In this document: in pieces, positions 7,783-15,461 of the stretch
How positions within the stretch are numbered: position 1 is the stretch's first letter
Layout: every line of letters begins with the position of its first letter
DNA from: Gudongella oleilytica
Lineage (GTDB): Bacteria > Bacillota > Clostridia > Tissierellales > Tissierellaceae
DNA length: 64,000 nucleotides
Direction of reading: 5' to 3'
NCBI RefSeq assembly: GCF_004101785.1
Contig: NZ_CP035130.1
Span: 1,860,001 to 1,924,000, forward strand
The notes under the pieces: generated by a model
Databases searched by the model: none
Told to the model about the DNA's origin: nothing
Seen by the model: only the letters and a program-made list of their open reading frames with translations
Translations under genes and position numbers: made by a program

Positions 7783-8955
7783 TTACTTATCCACAACATA
7801 GCTTGCAGTTTCTACCGGGAGGCCCTTATCCTTAAGCCTTCTTTCTACATTGTCCTTGACTACGGAATAAATAAACACAAACAGCGGCACTCCAATGACA
7901 AGACCTATAAAACCAAGAAATTTACCTGCAACGAGCAGGGAGAACAATATCCAGAAAGCCGATATCCCGAGAGAATCACCAAGAATCTTTGGACCCAGAA
8001 AATTTCCGTCAAACTGCTGGATCAGGAGTATTTGAACCAGAAACCAGAATGCCTTTACCGGTGAAGCTGTAAGTATGATGAAGAATGACGGGACCATGCC
8101 GATAAAAGGACCAAAGAACGGTATGATATTTGTTAGGCCGACAATAAATGAGACAAGTACTGGATATGGCATCTTAAAAAATATCATGAATCCGTAGTTT
8201 ATTAAGGCAATTATTGCTGAATCGAGCATCTTTCCTCCCAGGAACCTTCCGAATATATGGTCTGCACGTCTTGTCAGCTCTATTATCCTGTTGGCTCTTG
8301 GCACAGAAAACAAACCAAAGGTCATTTTCCTTGACAGAGCTTTGAACCTTTCCTTGTCTGATAAAATGTATATTGATACAATGACTCCCAATACGATATT
8401 CCATACGCTGGAAAGAACTACTGCCACTATCTCACCCAGAACGGGAAGAAGTCCTGTAAGGAATCCCATCAAATTGTTCAAAAACTCGTTCCAGTAGTCT
8501 ACCACCAGGTCAAGGTATTCCTGCCTGATATTTATCCCTTCAACGAACTCGACCACCCATCCGGTAATATTATCGAAATTAGCTGTAATATCGTTTACTA
8601 CCTTTATAATAGATGCGATGATTTGAGGAAATATTATCGAAACGAAAAAGTATAGAAACACAGAGATTATTGCATAAGTAATAATAATGCTTATGGGTCT
8701 TAACACCTTCAGTTTCGTCTTTTTCGGAAGGGCGGGCTTCAGCAAATATCTCTCTACCGCCTCCATAACAAAATTTACAAGATAAGCCATTGATGCACCT
8801 ATGAATATTGGCTGCATGCTTTTCATTAACCCACGAACTGATTCCTTGAAAGCTCCATAGTTTGAGGCTATCAAATAAAAGGCAATGCTAAGTGCAATTA
8901 CCACGAAGCTGTATATAGCTATTGTAATGTACTTTACATTCCTTTCAACCTTCAT
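7783..8955 (-). CDS. AI-2E family transporter (PerM/YtvI-like membrane protein)
   Basis: 390 residues with about eight hydrophobic segments: two at the N-terminus, a charged central region, then a block ending in the conserved FFGPFIGMVPSFFIIL and LIQQFDGNFLGPKILGDSLGISAFW. The latter pattern is diagnostic of the AI-2E exporter superfamily; substrates are known for few members. The start overlaps the preceding gene by 4 nt, so it is co-translated with the desulfhydrase-like enzyme. Confidence 0.88.
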   Translation of the reverse strand: MKVERNVKYITIAIYSFVVIALSIAFYLIASNYGAFKESVRGLMKSMQPIFIGASMAYLVNFVMEAVERYLLKPALPKKTKLKVLRPISIIITYAIISVFLYFFVSIIFPQIIASIIKVVNDITANFDNITGWVVEFVEGINIRQEYLDLVVDYWNEFLNNLMGFLTGLLPVLGEIVAVVLSSVWNIVLGVIVSIYILSDKERFKALSRKMTFGLFSVPRANRIIELTRRADHIFGRFLGGKMLDSAIIALINYGFMIFFKMPYPVLVSFIVGLTNIIPFFGPFIGMVPSFFIILTASPVKAFWFLVQILLIQQFDGNFLGPKILGDSLGISAFWILFSLLVAGKFLGFIGLVIGVPLFVFIYSVVKDNVERRLKDKGLPVETASYVVDK

Positions 8956-9932
8956 ATAAGGCTCCTTGCCTCCTCAGTCCATCCGAAAAGTCCACCAGTA
9001 TGGATGAAGAGAATATTCTTATAGTTCTTAAGATTACCATTCTTGATCTCAGAATATAGACCATACATCGCCTTCCCGGTGTAGACCGGGTCCAAAATTA
9101 TACCCTCAGTCATTGAGAAATGCCTTATAAAGTCTATCTCTTCCTTTCGGCTTAAGGCATATCCAAGCCCCGGGTATCCATCTATGATTTTAATATCACC
9201 AGGTTCCAGCTTCGACCCTGCTCCAGTCATCTCACCGATTTCCTCAAGAAGACCCATCACGATCTCCCTGAATCCCTCTGCGGTTCCTGCTATGTTAAAT
9301 CCAATAATATCCTTCCTGTTTCCATTTATCTCATTTCCATAAAGAAGTCCCGAGAAGGTTCCTCCTGAGCCAACAGTAGCTACTATTGCATCAAACTCTA
9401 TGCCCATTTTCTCTTCCTGCTCAAGGATCTCATTGAATGCATTTATATAGCCGAATGAACCGATGCCGTTTGAAGCTCCTTCAGGAAGTATATATGCCTT
9501 ATGCCCCTCTAATGCTAGCTTATCAGCCTCCTCCTGCATGATCTCTCCCCTTGAGCTGGAGTACTCCTCGGGAGTAATGAATCTTACTGTTGCCCCGAGT
9601 ATTTTGTCTAGAAACAGGTTCCCCTCAGCTACCTGACGCTCAGTACCCCTTAGAACCAGTCTTGAGCCCATGCCCAGTCTTGCCGCAACCGCTGCAGTTG
9701 CCCTTGCATGGTTTGACTGTATGCCTCCGCAGGTAATTAGGTAGTCACAGCCCGAATCTATAGCCTCCTTCACAGCGAATTCAAGCTTTCTGACCTTGTT
9801 CCCCGATATTTCGGAACCGGTCTGATCATCTCTCTTGATCCAAATATCGACTCCAAGCTCCTCGCTGAACCTGTCGAGGTGATCGATCCTGGTAGGTAAA
9901 TTGGCAAGTTCAATTTTCTTCGGCATCCTCAT
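8952..9932 (-). CDS. PLP-dependent D-cysteine desulfhydrase / ACC deaminase family protein
   Basis: 326-residue fold-type II PLP enzyme. Seen: PTRIDHLDRFSEELGVDIWIKRDD, the PLP lysine in SGNKVRKLEF, CGGIQSNHARA contacting substrate, and TVGSGGTFSGL binding PLP phosphate. D-cysteine desulfhydrase (D-Cys to pyruvate, H2S, NH3) is more likely than ACC deaminase in this family, but related 2,4-diaminopropionate or L-cysteate lyases cannot be excluded. A GGAGGAG site precedes the ATG. Operon with the AI-2E permease. Confidence 0.85.
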   Translation of the reverse strand: MRMPKKIELANLPTRIDHLDRFSEELGVDIWIKRDDQTGSEISGNKVRKLEFAVKEAIDSGCDYLITCGGIQSNHARATAAVAARLGMGSRLVLRGTERQVAEGNLFLDKILGATVRFITPEEYSSSRGEIMQEEADKLALEGHKAYILPEGASNGIGSFGYINAFNEILEQEEKMGIEFDAIVATVGSGGTFSGLLYGNEINGNRKDIIGFNIAGTAEGFREIVMGLLEEIGEMTGAGSKLEPGDIKIIDGYPGLGYALSRKEEIDFIRHFSMTEGIILDPVYTGKAMYGLYSEIKNGNLKNYKNILFIHTGGLFGWTEEARSLI

Positions 9933-9948
9933 ACTATCGCTCCTCCCA

Positions 9949-10533
9949 TTATTGGACTGCTCCTGCCTTATCTATGGGAAAGAATCTGTATACAACCTTT
10001 CCCTTAAGCTGACTAAAGCTTATAAAACCAAGATTTCTGCTGTCAAGACTGTTGCCTCTGTTGTCGCCCATTACAAAGACCTTTCCTTCAGGAATGACTT
10101 CCTCCTCCATGCCCATAGCCACCGTGTAGGTTTCGCCATTTACATAATCCTCTGACAAGGCTTCGCCATTGAGATAGACCTTGCCATCAGCTATAAGTAT
10201 CCTGTCACCCGGAATCCCTATGACCCTCTTGATCAATATATTTTTTTCAGCAGGTCTTCCCAGCCTATAATTTATGCTGTTGGCAATTTCCTCAAGCTCA
10301 TTTATCATATTTATAAAAATCCCGCTCTTAACAGAGTTCTTGTTGAGGATTACAACATCGCCTCTCTCCGGACCTGACAAAATATATCCCAGCTTATATA
10401 CGAAGACCCTGTCATTCTCTTGAAAGGTTGGTTCCATCGACTGCTCTTTTACCTGAGTAACCGTAGCTATATTCGATACTATAAAAAGAGCTACAAACAT
10501 GGCAACAGCTAAAGAAATCAACCAATCCGCCAT
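9949..10533 (-). CDS. lepB: Signal peptidase I
   Basis: Cleaves signal peptides from Sec-exported proteins at the outer face of the membrane. Seen: one N-terminal membrane anchor (WLISLAVAMFVALFIVSNI), the catalytic Ser in EQSMEPTF, catalytic Lys in ILIKRVIGIPGD, and box E GDNRGNSLDSR. I choose MADWLISL, with AAAGG 8 nt upstream; an ATG 13 codons earlier has a badly spaced site. 194 residues, normal for Gram-positive SipS types. Confidence 0.93.
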   Translation of the reverse strand: MADWLISLAVAMFVALFIVSNIATVTQVKEQSMEPTFQENDRVFVYKLGYILSGPERGDVVILNKNSVKSGIFINMINELEEIANSINYRLGRPAEKNILIKRVIGIPGDRILIADGKVYLNGEALSEDYVNGETYTVAMGMEEEVIPEGKVFVMGDNRGNSLDSRNLGFISFSQLKGKVVYRFFPIDKAGAVQ

Positions 10534-10589
10534 TTCACTGCCCTTTCCTTTTCTTTCCTTCAAATATATCATCCCTTTACATGATTTCT

Positions 10590-10694
10590 TTATCGCTTCC
10601 TGAAAAATCCAACTATGAAAATAATCATTATAACAGCAAACAATCCCAGAATAACAAACGGCAATATACTCATAAGGATACTCCCTTCAGCCAT
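10590..10694 (-). CDS. Possible 34-residue single-span membrane peptide
   Basis: A small reading frame just upstream of lepB encodes a hydrophobic helix (LPFVILGLFAVIMIIFIVGF) ending FRKR. Two ATG codons are possible; the second (10673) has GGGAG 7 nt upstream. It fits a small membrane protein, but coding is not proven. Confidence 0.45.
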   Translation of the reverse strand: MAEGSILMSILPFVILGLFAVIMIIFIVGFFRKR

Positions 10695-10723
10695 ATAATG
10701 ATCCTGCCAATTAAGAACTGATA

Positions 10724-11323
10724 CTACAGGTGGTCAGCATCCGCTGCCCTAATGATCCTATAACCTTTATCAGTAAGTTCCAGCTCTGTCAGTGAAGTCC
10801 CCAGAAACACTGGAATTTTAGCAAATCCATCCATTCCCTGACCGCTGATTATCGTCATTAAAGCACGTATGGTCACACCATGTGTCACTACAAGTACATT
10901 TTCCTCTCCACAGGACCCTATAGTTTCAAGAGCTTTTGACGCTCTGTCAAAAAGCTGCTCAATATTTTCACCACCTACAGAGGTATACCTGTCGGGATCA
11001 GTTTTATAGGTGCTGTATTCTAAAGGATACAAAGTCTCTATCTCTGAAATGGTCATACCCTCCCAGCTCCCAAAATTCAGTTCTCTAAGGCTGCTTAACA
11101 CTTCAATGGGAATGCCCCTGTCCTTAGCAATGATTTCAGCAGTTATCAACGCTCTTTTCTGGTCACTGGAAAATACTCTGTCCAATCTTATGCCCTGAAG
11201 CCTCTTTGCCAGTCTCTTAGCGCTTCTCAGCCCATTATCAGTTAAAGGTGAGTCCTTCCACCCCTGCAGCCTCTTCTCAACATTCCACACGGTTTCCCCG
11301 TGTCTTACAAGATATATCCTCAA
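10724..11323 (-). CDS. Histidine phosphatase family protein (phosphoglycerate mutase-like)
   Basis: 199 residues. The catalytic RHGE motif is in IYLVRHGETVWN, with FSSDQKRALITAEII, an acid/base Glu in LRELNFGSWEGM, and the second histidine in VLVVTHGVTIRAL. Members dephosphorylate small metabolites (for example alpha-ribazole phosphate or phosphoserine) or act as mutases; the sequence does not choose. The start codon is TTG (MRIYLVRHG) with GGGAGG 7 nt upstream. Confidence 0.88.
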   Translation of the reverse strand: MRIYLVRHGETVWNVEKRLQGWKDSPLTDNGLRSAKRLAKRLQGIRLDRVFSSDQKRALITAEIIAKDRGIPIEVLSSLRELNFGSWEGMTISEIETLYPLEYSTYKTDPDRYTSVGGENIEQLFDRASKALETIGSCGEENVLVVTHGVTIRALMTIISGQGMDGFAKIPVFLGTSLTELELTDKGYRIIRAADADHL

Positions 11324-11335
11324 TGAAGAACCTCC

Positions 11336-11842
11336 CTAAAACTCACTGGCAAGCTTTGTAAGTGCATCACCTGTGACTCTGAAAACCGTCCATTCATCCA
11401 TAGGTATGGCACCTATACTCTTATAGAAGTCGATCGAGGGCGTATTCCAGTCAAGACACCACCATTCGAATCTCCCACAGCCTCTGTCGAGAGCAAGCTT
11501 CGCAAGATATGAAAGCAACAGCTTCCCGATCCCTCTTCCTCTCATTTCAGGTCTTACATAAAGGTCCTCCAGGTATAACCCGGGTCTTCCCAGGAAGGTT
11601 GAAAAGTTATGGAAGAACAAAGCAAAGCCTACAGGCTCACCATCCAGTTCAGCTATTACAACCTCTGCTGCCTTTTTCTCAAAAATTGTCTCCAATAATA
11701 TCTCTTCTGTTGCTACGACTTCATTTAAAAGCTGTTCATAATCTGCAAGCTCCTTTATGAACCTAAGTACCAGGCCTACATCTTTTCTTTCCGCAAGCCT
11801 TATACTTACTCCCTCGATTCTTGTTACGATTGACTCTCCCAT
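11336..11842 (-). CDS. GNAT acetyltransferase, diamine/thialysine acetyltransferase-like
   Basis: 168-residue GNAT protein. Acetyl-CoA binding motif A is RPEMRGRGIGKLLL. The segments GFALFFHNFSTFLGRPGLYLEDLYV and WNTPSIDFYKSIGA resemble spermidine/spermine N1-acetyltransferase-type enzymes (SSAT, thialysine acetyltransferase), so a small polyamine or lysine analogue is a plausible acceptor. Ends 13 nt before the phosphatase gene and probably shares its transcript. Confidence 0.8.
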   Translation of the reverse strand: MGESIVTRIEGVSIRLAERKDVGLVLRFIKELADYEQLLNEVVATEEILLETIFEKKAAEVVIAELDGEPVGFALFFHNFSTFLGRPGLYLEDLYVRPEMRGRGIGKLLLSYLAKLALDRGCGRFEWWCLDWNTPSIDFYKSIGAIPMDEWTVFRVTGDALTKLASEF

Positions 11843-11968
11843 ATTATGACCCCCTAAATATCATTGTAATAATTATATCACAAACTGCTGTAATGGGGTA
11901 AACAATAAGGGCCGTCAGCTTATATTTGGGTATAAATGATATTGGAATACATGAAAGGAGGAATCGAT

Positions 11969-12310
11969 ATGTCAGATCTTAGGGACAAAAAATGCACACC
12001 CTGTGAGGTAGGGGCAATCCCGATGCTGCCATTCGAGGTCGAGGAAAATCTTAGGAAGCTTCACATGGACTGGGAAAGCAAGGACGACAAGCATATAGAG
12101 AGAAAATTTACTTTTAAGGACTTTATGGGTGCCATGGAGTTTGCAAACAAGGTTGCCATGCTTGCTGAAGAGGAAGGTCACCATCCAACGCTCACAATTG
12201 CATGGGGAATGGTGAGAGTGAAGCTCTACACAAGTAAAATAGGCGGACTCCACGAGAATGATTTTATCCTTGCGTCGAAAATCGATCATATAGCTGAAAA
12301 AGAGGCCTAA
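11969..12310 (+). CDS. 4a-hydroxytetrahydrobiopterin dehydratase (pterin-4a-carbinolamine dehydratase)
   Basis: 113 residues from MSDLRDKKC, which follows AAAGGAGG; an ATG 11 codons earlier lacks such a site. Seen: the family motif EEEGHHPTLTIAWGMVRVKL...LHENDFILASKID with paired histidines that catalyse dehydration of the 4a-carbinolamine. Normally recycles the cofactor of aromatic amino acid hydroxylases; none is in this window, so another pterin role is possible. Confidence 0.9.
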   Translation: MSDLRDKKCTPCEVGAIPMLPFEVEENLRKLHMDWESKDDKHIERKFTFKDFMGAMEFANKVAMLAEEEGHHPTLTIAWGMVRVKLYTSKIGGLHENDFILASKIDHIAEKEA

Positions 12311-12320
12311 CCCGGCCTCT
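12300..12320 (+). terminator. Short GC hairpin between the dehydratase and SOUL genes
   Basis: AGAGGCC-TAACCC-GGCCTCT spans the dehydratase stop codon and is followed by ATAAAA rather than a clear T-tract. It may attenuate transcription into the next gene. Confidence 0.35.
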
Positions 12321-12345
12321 ATAAAACATAAAAAGGAGCTTCTTT

Positions 12346-12852
12346 ATGGGAAGATATGAAACGCCCGACTACTCAGTTGTATTAAGTGAGGACAGCTTTG
12401 AAATACGTGAATATAGTGAATTCAATGTAGTGGAATACGACAACGATGCTGGCCCTTATATTTCCAGGGGCTTTGGTACTTTGTTCAGCTACATCTCAGA
12501 TAACAACAAGCAGAATCAAAAGATTTCAATGACAGTACCTGTAATTGAGGAAATAAGACAGGATAAAATGAAGATGGCATTTGTCGTCTCCAAAAAACTT
12601 AAGGATAATATCCCTGAGCCTAATGATAAAAACCTCAAGATCAGGAAATTCGATTCAGGTATGTTTGCAGTGATTAAGTACGGCGGTTTCTCAAACAATG
12701 ACAAGGAATCAAAAATGATTCAAAGGCTGGAGGAATGGTATATGGGCAAGGGATATATAAGGATTTCCAATTATATGCTGGCTTTTTTTAATCCACCCTT
12801 TACACCTCCCATGTTTCGAAGGAATGAGATAATGGTAAGGGTAGAAAAATAG
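12346..12852 (+). CDS. SOUL family heme-binding-like protein
   Basis: 168 residues with the SOUL pattern: PDYSVVLSEDSFEIREYSEF, ISRGFGTLFSYISDNN, KISMTVPVI and a C-terminal FNPPFTPPMFRRNEIMV. SOUL proteins bind heme or other tetrapyrroles, though many bacterial members lack a proven ligand. AAAAAGGAG precedes the ATG. It lies 35 nt downstream of the pterin dehydratase and is probably co-transcribed. Confidence 0.88.
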   Translation: MGRYETPDYSVVLSEDSFEIREYSEFNVVEYDNDAGPYISRGFGTLFSYISDNNKQNQKISMTVPVIEEIRQDKMKMAFVVSKKLKDNIPEPNDKNLKIRKFDSGMFAVIKYGGFSNNDKESKMIQRLEEWYMGKGYIRISNYMLAFFNPPFTPPMFRRNEIMVRVEK

Positions 12853-12903
12853 TAGCTATTTTCCTACCACCTTCTATTGGTTCATAATTGAATTTGGTTT
12901 AAT

Positions 12904-12940
12904 AAACAAGCTATGTTAGCATGCTAACATAGCTTGTTTT
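12904..12940. terminator. Bidirectional terminator (long perfect palindrome)
   Basis: A perfect palindrome with arms of about 16 nt (AACAAGCTATGTTAGC and complement) around an AT centre lies between convergent genes, with T-rich ends in both directions. Best read as a terminator shared by the SOUL and reductase genes. Confidence 0.7.
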
Positions 12941-12974
12941 AAAGTATAGTCTTTGTATAAATTTAATCAGACGA

Positions 12975-14918
12975 TTATTTTTGAACGAATTCCGGGAGAT
13001 TTCCCGTTACTGATACCTCAGCAGCTATATAGCCGTGAACTAAAGCATCTGGTATTGCATTAGAGCCAAGTCTGTTAGTACCATGAACTCCACCAGTAAT
13101 TTCTCCTGCTGCATATAATCCTGGTATTACATTTCCCCAAATATCTTGAACTTCTGTCTTTTCTGTAATTGTAAGCCCTCCCATAGTATGATGAACTGAA
13201 GGCCACTGAGGAATTGCATAATAAGGACCCTTTTCAATTTTAAGCATAACACCCTTATCAATTACTTTACCAAAATCAGGATCTTTACCTGCATCAACGT
13301 ATCCATTATGAGTTTCAATTGTTGATTTTAATGTCTCACGATTCATGCTGATGGTTCCATCTTTATATTTGTTAGAATTGATAATATCAGCTAACTCTTC
13401 CAGTGTATCAGCCTTAAATATTCGGTTTTCAAAAATTCCATTTTCTAGTTGCTCAGCAGAAATAAACCCTGCTTTTTCAACAATTTCTTGCCCAAATATT
13501 GAGAATGTCGGGAACCCACCACTATTCTGAGCAGCTCTTGAGCAAACGTCACGTCTTTCGCCCTCGTTTACATAACGATTGCCATATTGATCAACATATA
13601 CGATTCCTGCACTTGGACCGCTAAAAGGAATAACTGCATAAGAATCCAGTACTCCATTGTTAGGATTGGCAAATGGATAAAGCTGAATATAAGACATCTG
13701 CGTTGTATTTGCTCCAACCTCTTGAGCCATTATTATTCCTTCACCAGTTGCACCAACATGGTTTGTTGTAGGAATATCAGAAGTAAGAGCTGGTACATGT
13801 TTTGAACGCATTTCTACATTTCCAGCAAATCCACCGGTAGTAAGAATGACCCCTTTTTCAGCTTTTACATTTTTAATACCATCTTGTGTTTCAATTTTAA
13901 TCCCAACAACTCTTTGTTCACCAGTTGATTCTCTATAAATTTGAGTCATCTTTGAATTCAACATAATTGTTGCTGATGTCTGCTCTAGCATTTTCTTTTG
14001 AACATTAACTATATCTGCACCAATTCCATTGATTGTAGTATAAGTTCTATAACCATAGTGACCTCCAGGCCTTGTAATAGACTCACGTACTTGAAGGCCG
14101 TTATCAAGCATTAAATCCAACATGATCGGAGAACCATATACAAAGTTTTTTACCAGCTTTACATCACCCATGTAGTCTCCGCCCTTAATGGTGTCTTCTA
14201 TGTGTTTTTCAGCAGTGTCGGGAGTTAGGCCTAGCTTAACATATAGATCATCTGCTATTTTACTGGTATAAGAAGCCCAAACTCCACCGTTTATCTGCGA
14301 GTTTCCTCCTAGTACCGGCATTTTATCTATAAGGAGTGTACTGGCTCCAAGTGTAGATGCTTGATAGGCAGCTGATAAACCTGCAAAGCCCCCTCCAACA
14401 ACTACAACATCATAAGTCATGTCCCATTCCTCTGGTATTTCTTTTGTTCCCATTGAAGGCCTTGAATTTTCTGCTTTGCCATCTGAAATATCGGCTATAT
14501 CAAACTCAGATACTATCCCACCAGCTTGTTCTATAGCTGATTTAACCGCTGATATTATAGCATTGCTTGTTAATGTAGCACCTGAAATAATGTCAATACC
14601 TATACTTTGTTCCTCAACAATTTTTATCGGTATGTCTTTTATTGCTGCATCTGATACACCTGGTGTTTCCTCGTGGGATACAATTTCAACCCCATCAATA
14701 GATTTCTCGCCCAGTATTACCTTAACTTGCATGGGCTTCATCCCTGTAACATCAATGATATACTCTCCTGCTTTCATTGGTGTTACATTTACTTCTTGTT
14801 CGTTGCCTTGACTTGGAGTTTCGGTATCATCCGTTTTAGGTGTGCAAGCGGCTAAAGAAAATAGCATACACATAGCTAAAATCAGTGATACCAGTTTGAA
14901 TGATTTTTTCACAAACAT
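12975..14918 (-). CDS. Extracytoplasmic FMN/FAD fumarate-reductase-like lipoprotein
   Basis: 647 residues. Lipoprotein signal with lipobox SLAAC (Cys25); an FMN-binding domain at about 48-135 carrying SGATLTS, the motif whose Thr receives covalent FMN from ApbE-type transferases; then a FAD_binding_2 domain from VVVVGGGFAGL (171) to PGLYAAGEITGGVHGTNRLGSNA. This is the flavin part of flavocytochrome c fumarate reductases without heme domain. The acceptor could be fumarate, urocanate or another enoate. ATG follows AAGGAAG closely; GTG two codons later has better spacing. Codons look more AT-rich than neighbours. Confidence 0.87.
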   Translation of the reverse strand: MFVKKSFKLVSLILAMCMLFSLAACTPKTDDTETPSQGNEQEVNVTPMKAGEYIIDVTGMKPMQVKVILGEKSIDGVEIVSHEETPGVSDAAIKDIPIKIVEEQSIGIDIISGATLTSNAIISAVKSAIEQAGGIVSEFDIADISDGKAENSRPSMGTKEIPEEWDMTYDVVVVGGGFAGLSAAYQASTLGASTLLIDKMPVLGGNSQINGGVWASYTSKIADDLYVKLGLTPDTAEKHIEDTIKGGDYMGDVKLVKNFVYGSPIMLDLMLDNGLQVRESITRPGGHYGYRTYTTINGIGADIVNVQKKMLEQTSATIMLNSKMTQIYRESTGEQRVVGIKIETQDGIKNVKAEKGVILTTGGFAGNVEMRSKHVPALTSDIPTTNHVGATGEGIIMAQEVGANTTQMSYIQLYPFANPNNGVLDSYAVIPFSGPSAGIVYVDQYGNRYVNEGERRDVCSRAAQNSGGFPTFSIFGQEIVEKAGFISAEQLENGIFENRIFKADTLEELADIINSNKYKDGTISMNRETLKSTIETHNGYVDAGKDPDFGKVIDKGVMLKIEKGPYYAIPQWPSVHHTMGGLTITEKTEVQDIWGNVIPGLYAAGEITGGVHGTNRLGSNAIPDALVHGYIAAEVSVTGNLPEFVQK

Positions 14919-15075
14919 CTTCCTTTCGTAGTTTAAGTTTATAGTTAATAATATTGTTAATATTTTAACGTTTTAATACTGTTGAGACTATATTAAAAGT
15001 TAAAATCCTCCAATATTTTAACATCGCATAAGTAAATATGTATTGAAATGTGCCTATATTTCAATATTTTGTAGG

Positions 15076-15089
15076 CATAGTTAACTATG
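15076..15089. promoter_or_regulatory. Palindromic operator candidate
   Basis: Perfect 14-bp palindrome CATAGTTAACTATG placed just downstream of the -10 box of the reductase promoter, a position typical for a dimeric repressor. The cognate regulator is not in the window. Confidence 0.55.
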
Positions 15090-15094
15090 TTTAT

Positions 15095-15123
15095 ATTCTA
15101 ACATCTCCCTCTTGTTTCGTCAA
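15095..15123 (-). promoter_or_regulatory. Promoter of the fumarate-reductase-like gene
   Basis: Minus strand: TTGACG (15118-15123), 17-nt spacer, TAGAAT (15095-15100). Confidence 0.72.
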
Positions 15124-15149
15124 TATATTAACAATAATAGAGTGCTAAT

Positions 15150-15182
15150 TTATAAATAAAGGGATTCTCTCATGAGAATCCC
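15150..15182 (-). terminator. Minus-strand terminator
   Basis: Hairpin GGGATTCTC-TCAT-GAGAATCCC (15161-15182) followed on the minus strand by TTTATTTATA. It ends transcription from guaA-like and repeat B before the reductase promoter. Confidence 0.8.
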
Positions 15183-15305
15183 AAACTATAAACGATTTCT
15201 TTTAGCAATTATCATCTTATATTGATCCAATATCGATCTAAGGATATTCCTTCGGTATAATTTCATCAGTAAAACAAAGGTTTAAGAACACTAATACAAT
15301 AAACC

Positions 15306-15461
15306 TATTCTCATTAGGCTATTAAATAAAGCTTCGGATGCTAGCCTGCTTCAATCTCCAAGCCTTCCTACAAGTGCAATCAAAGCTCTGGATCATATGA
15401 TGATCCTCTCTCTGTGGCAGTCGTAATAAAATGACCTTTAGTCCTATTTTTATTCCCATTC
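15306..15461 (-). repeat. Repeat copy B (~150 nt) beginning at the guaA-like 3' end
   Basis: On the minus strand, starting with GAATGGGAATAA (the last codons of guaA-like), the sequence matches copy A (18517-18680, plus strand) block by block: a terminator-like hairpin, TACGACTGCCACAG, a GGATCAT...ATGATCCAGAGCT hairpin, GGAGATTGAAGC and CGAAGCTTT. The hairpins are conserved though loop bases differ, as in a structured RNA or mobile repeat. I do not recognise the family. Confidence 0.7.

Larger units (their letters stand above)
14919..15449 (-). other. AT-rich regulatory interval
   Basis: No gene seen. It holds a promoter and operator for the reductase, a leader of about 170 nt with several AT-rich inverted repeats (for example GTTAAAAT...ATTTTAAC and GCCTA...TAGGC on the minus strand), a minus-strand terminator at 15150-15182, and repeat copy B next to guaA-like. 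Confidence 0.6.
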
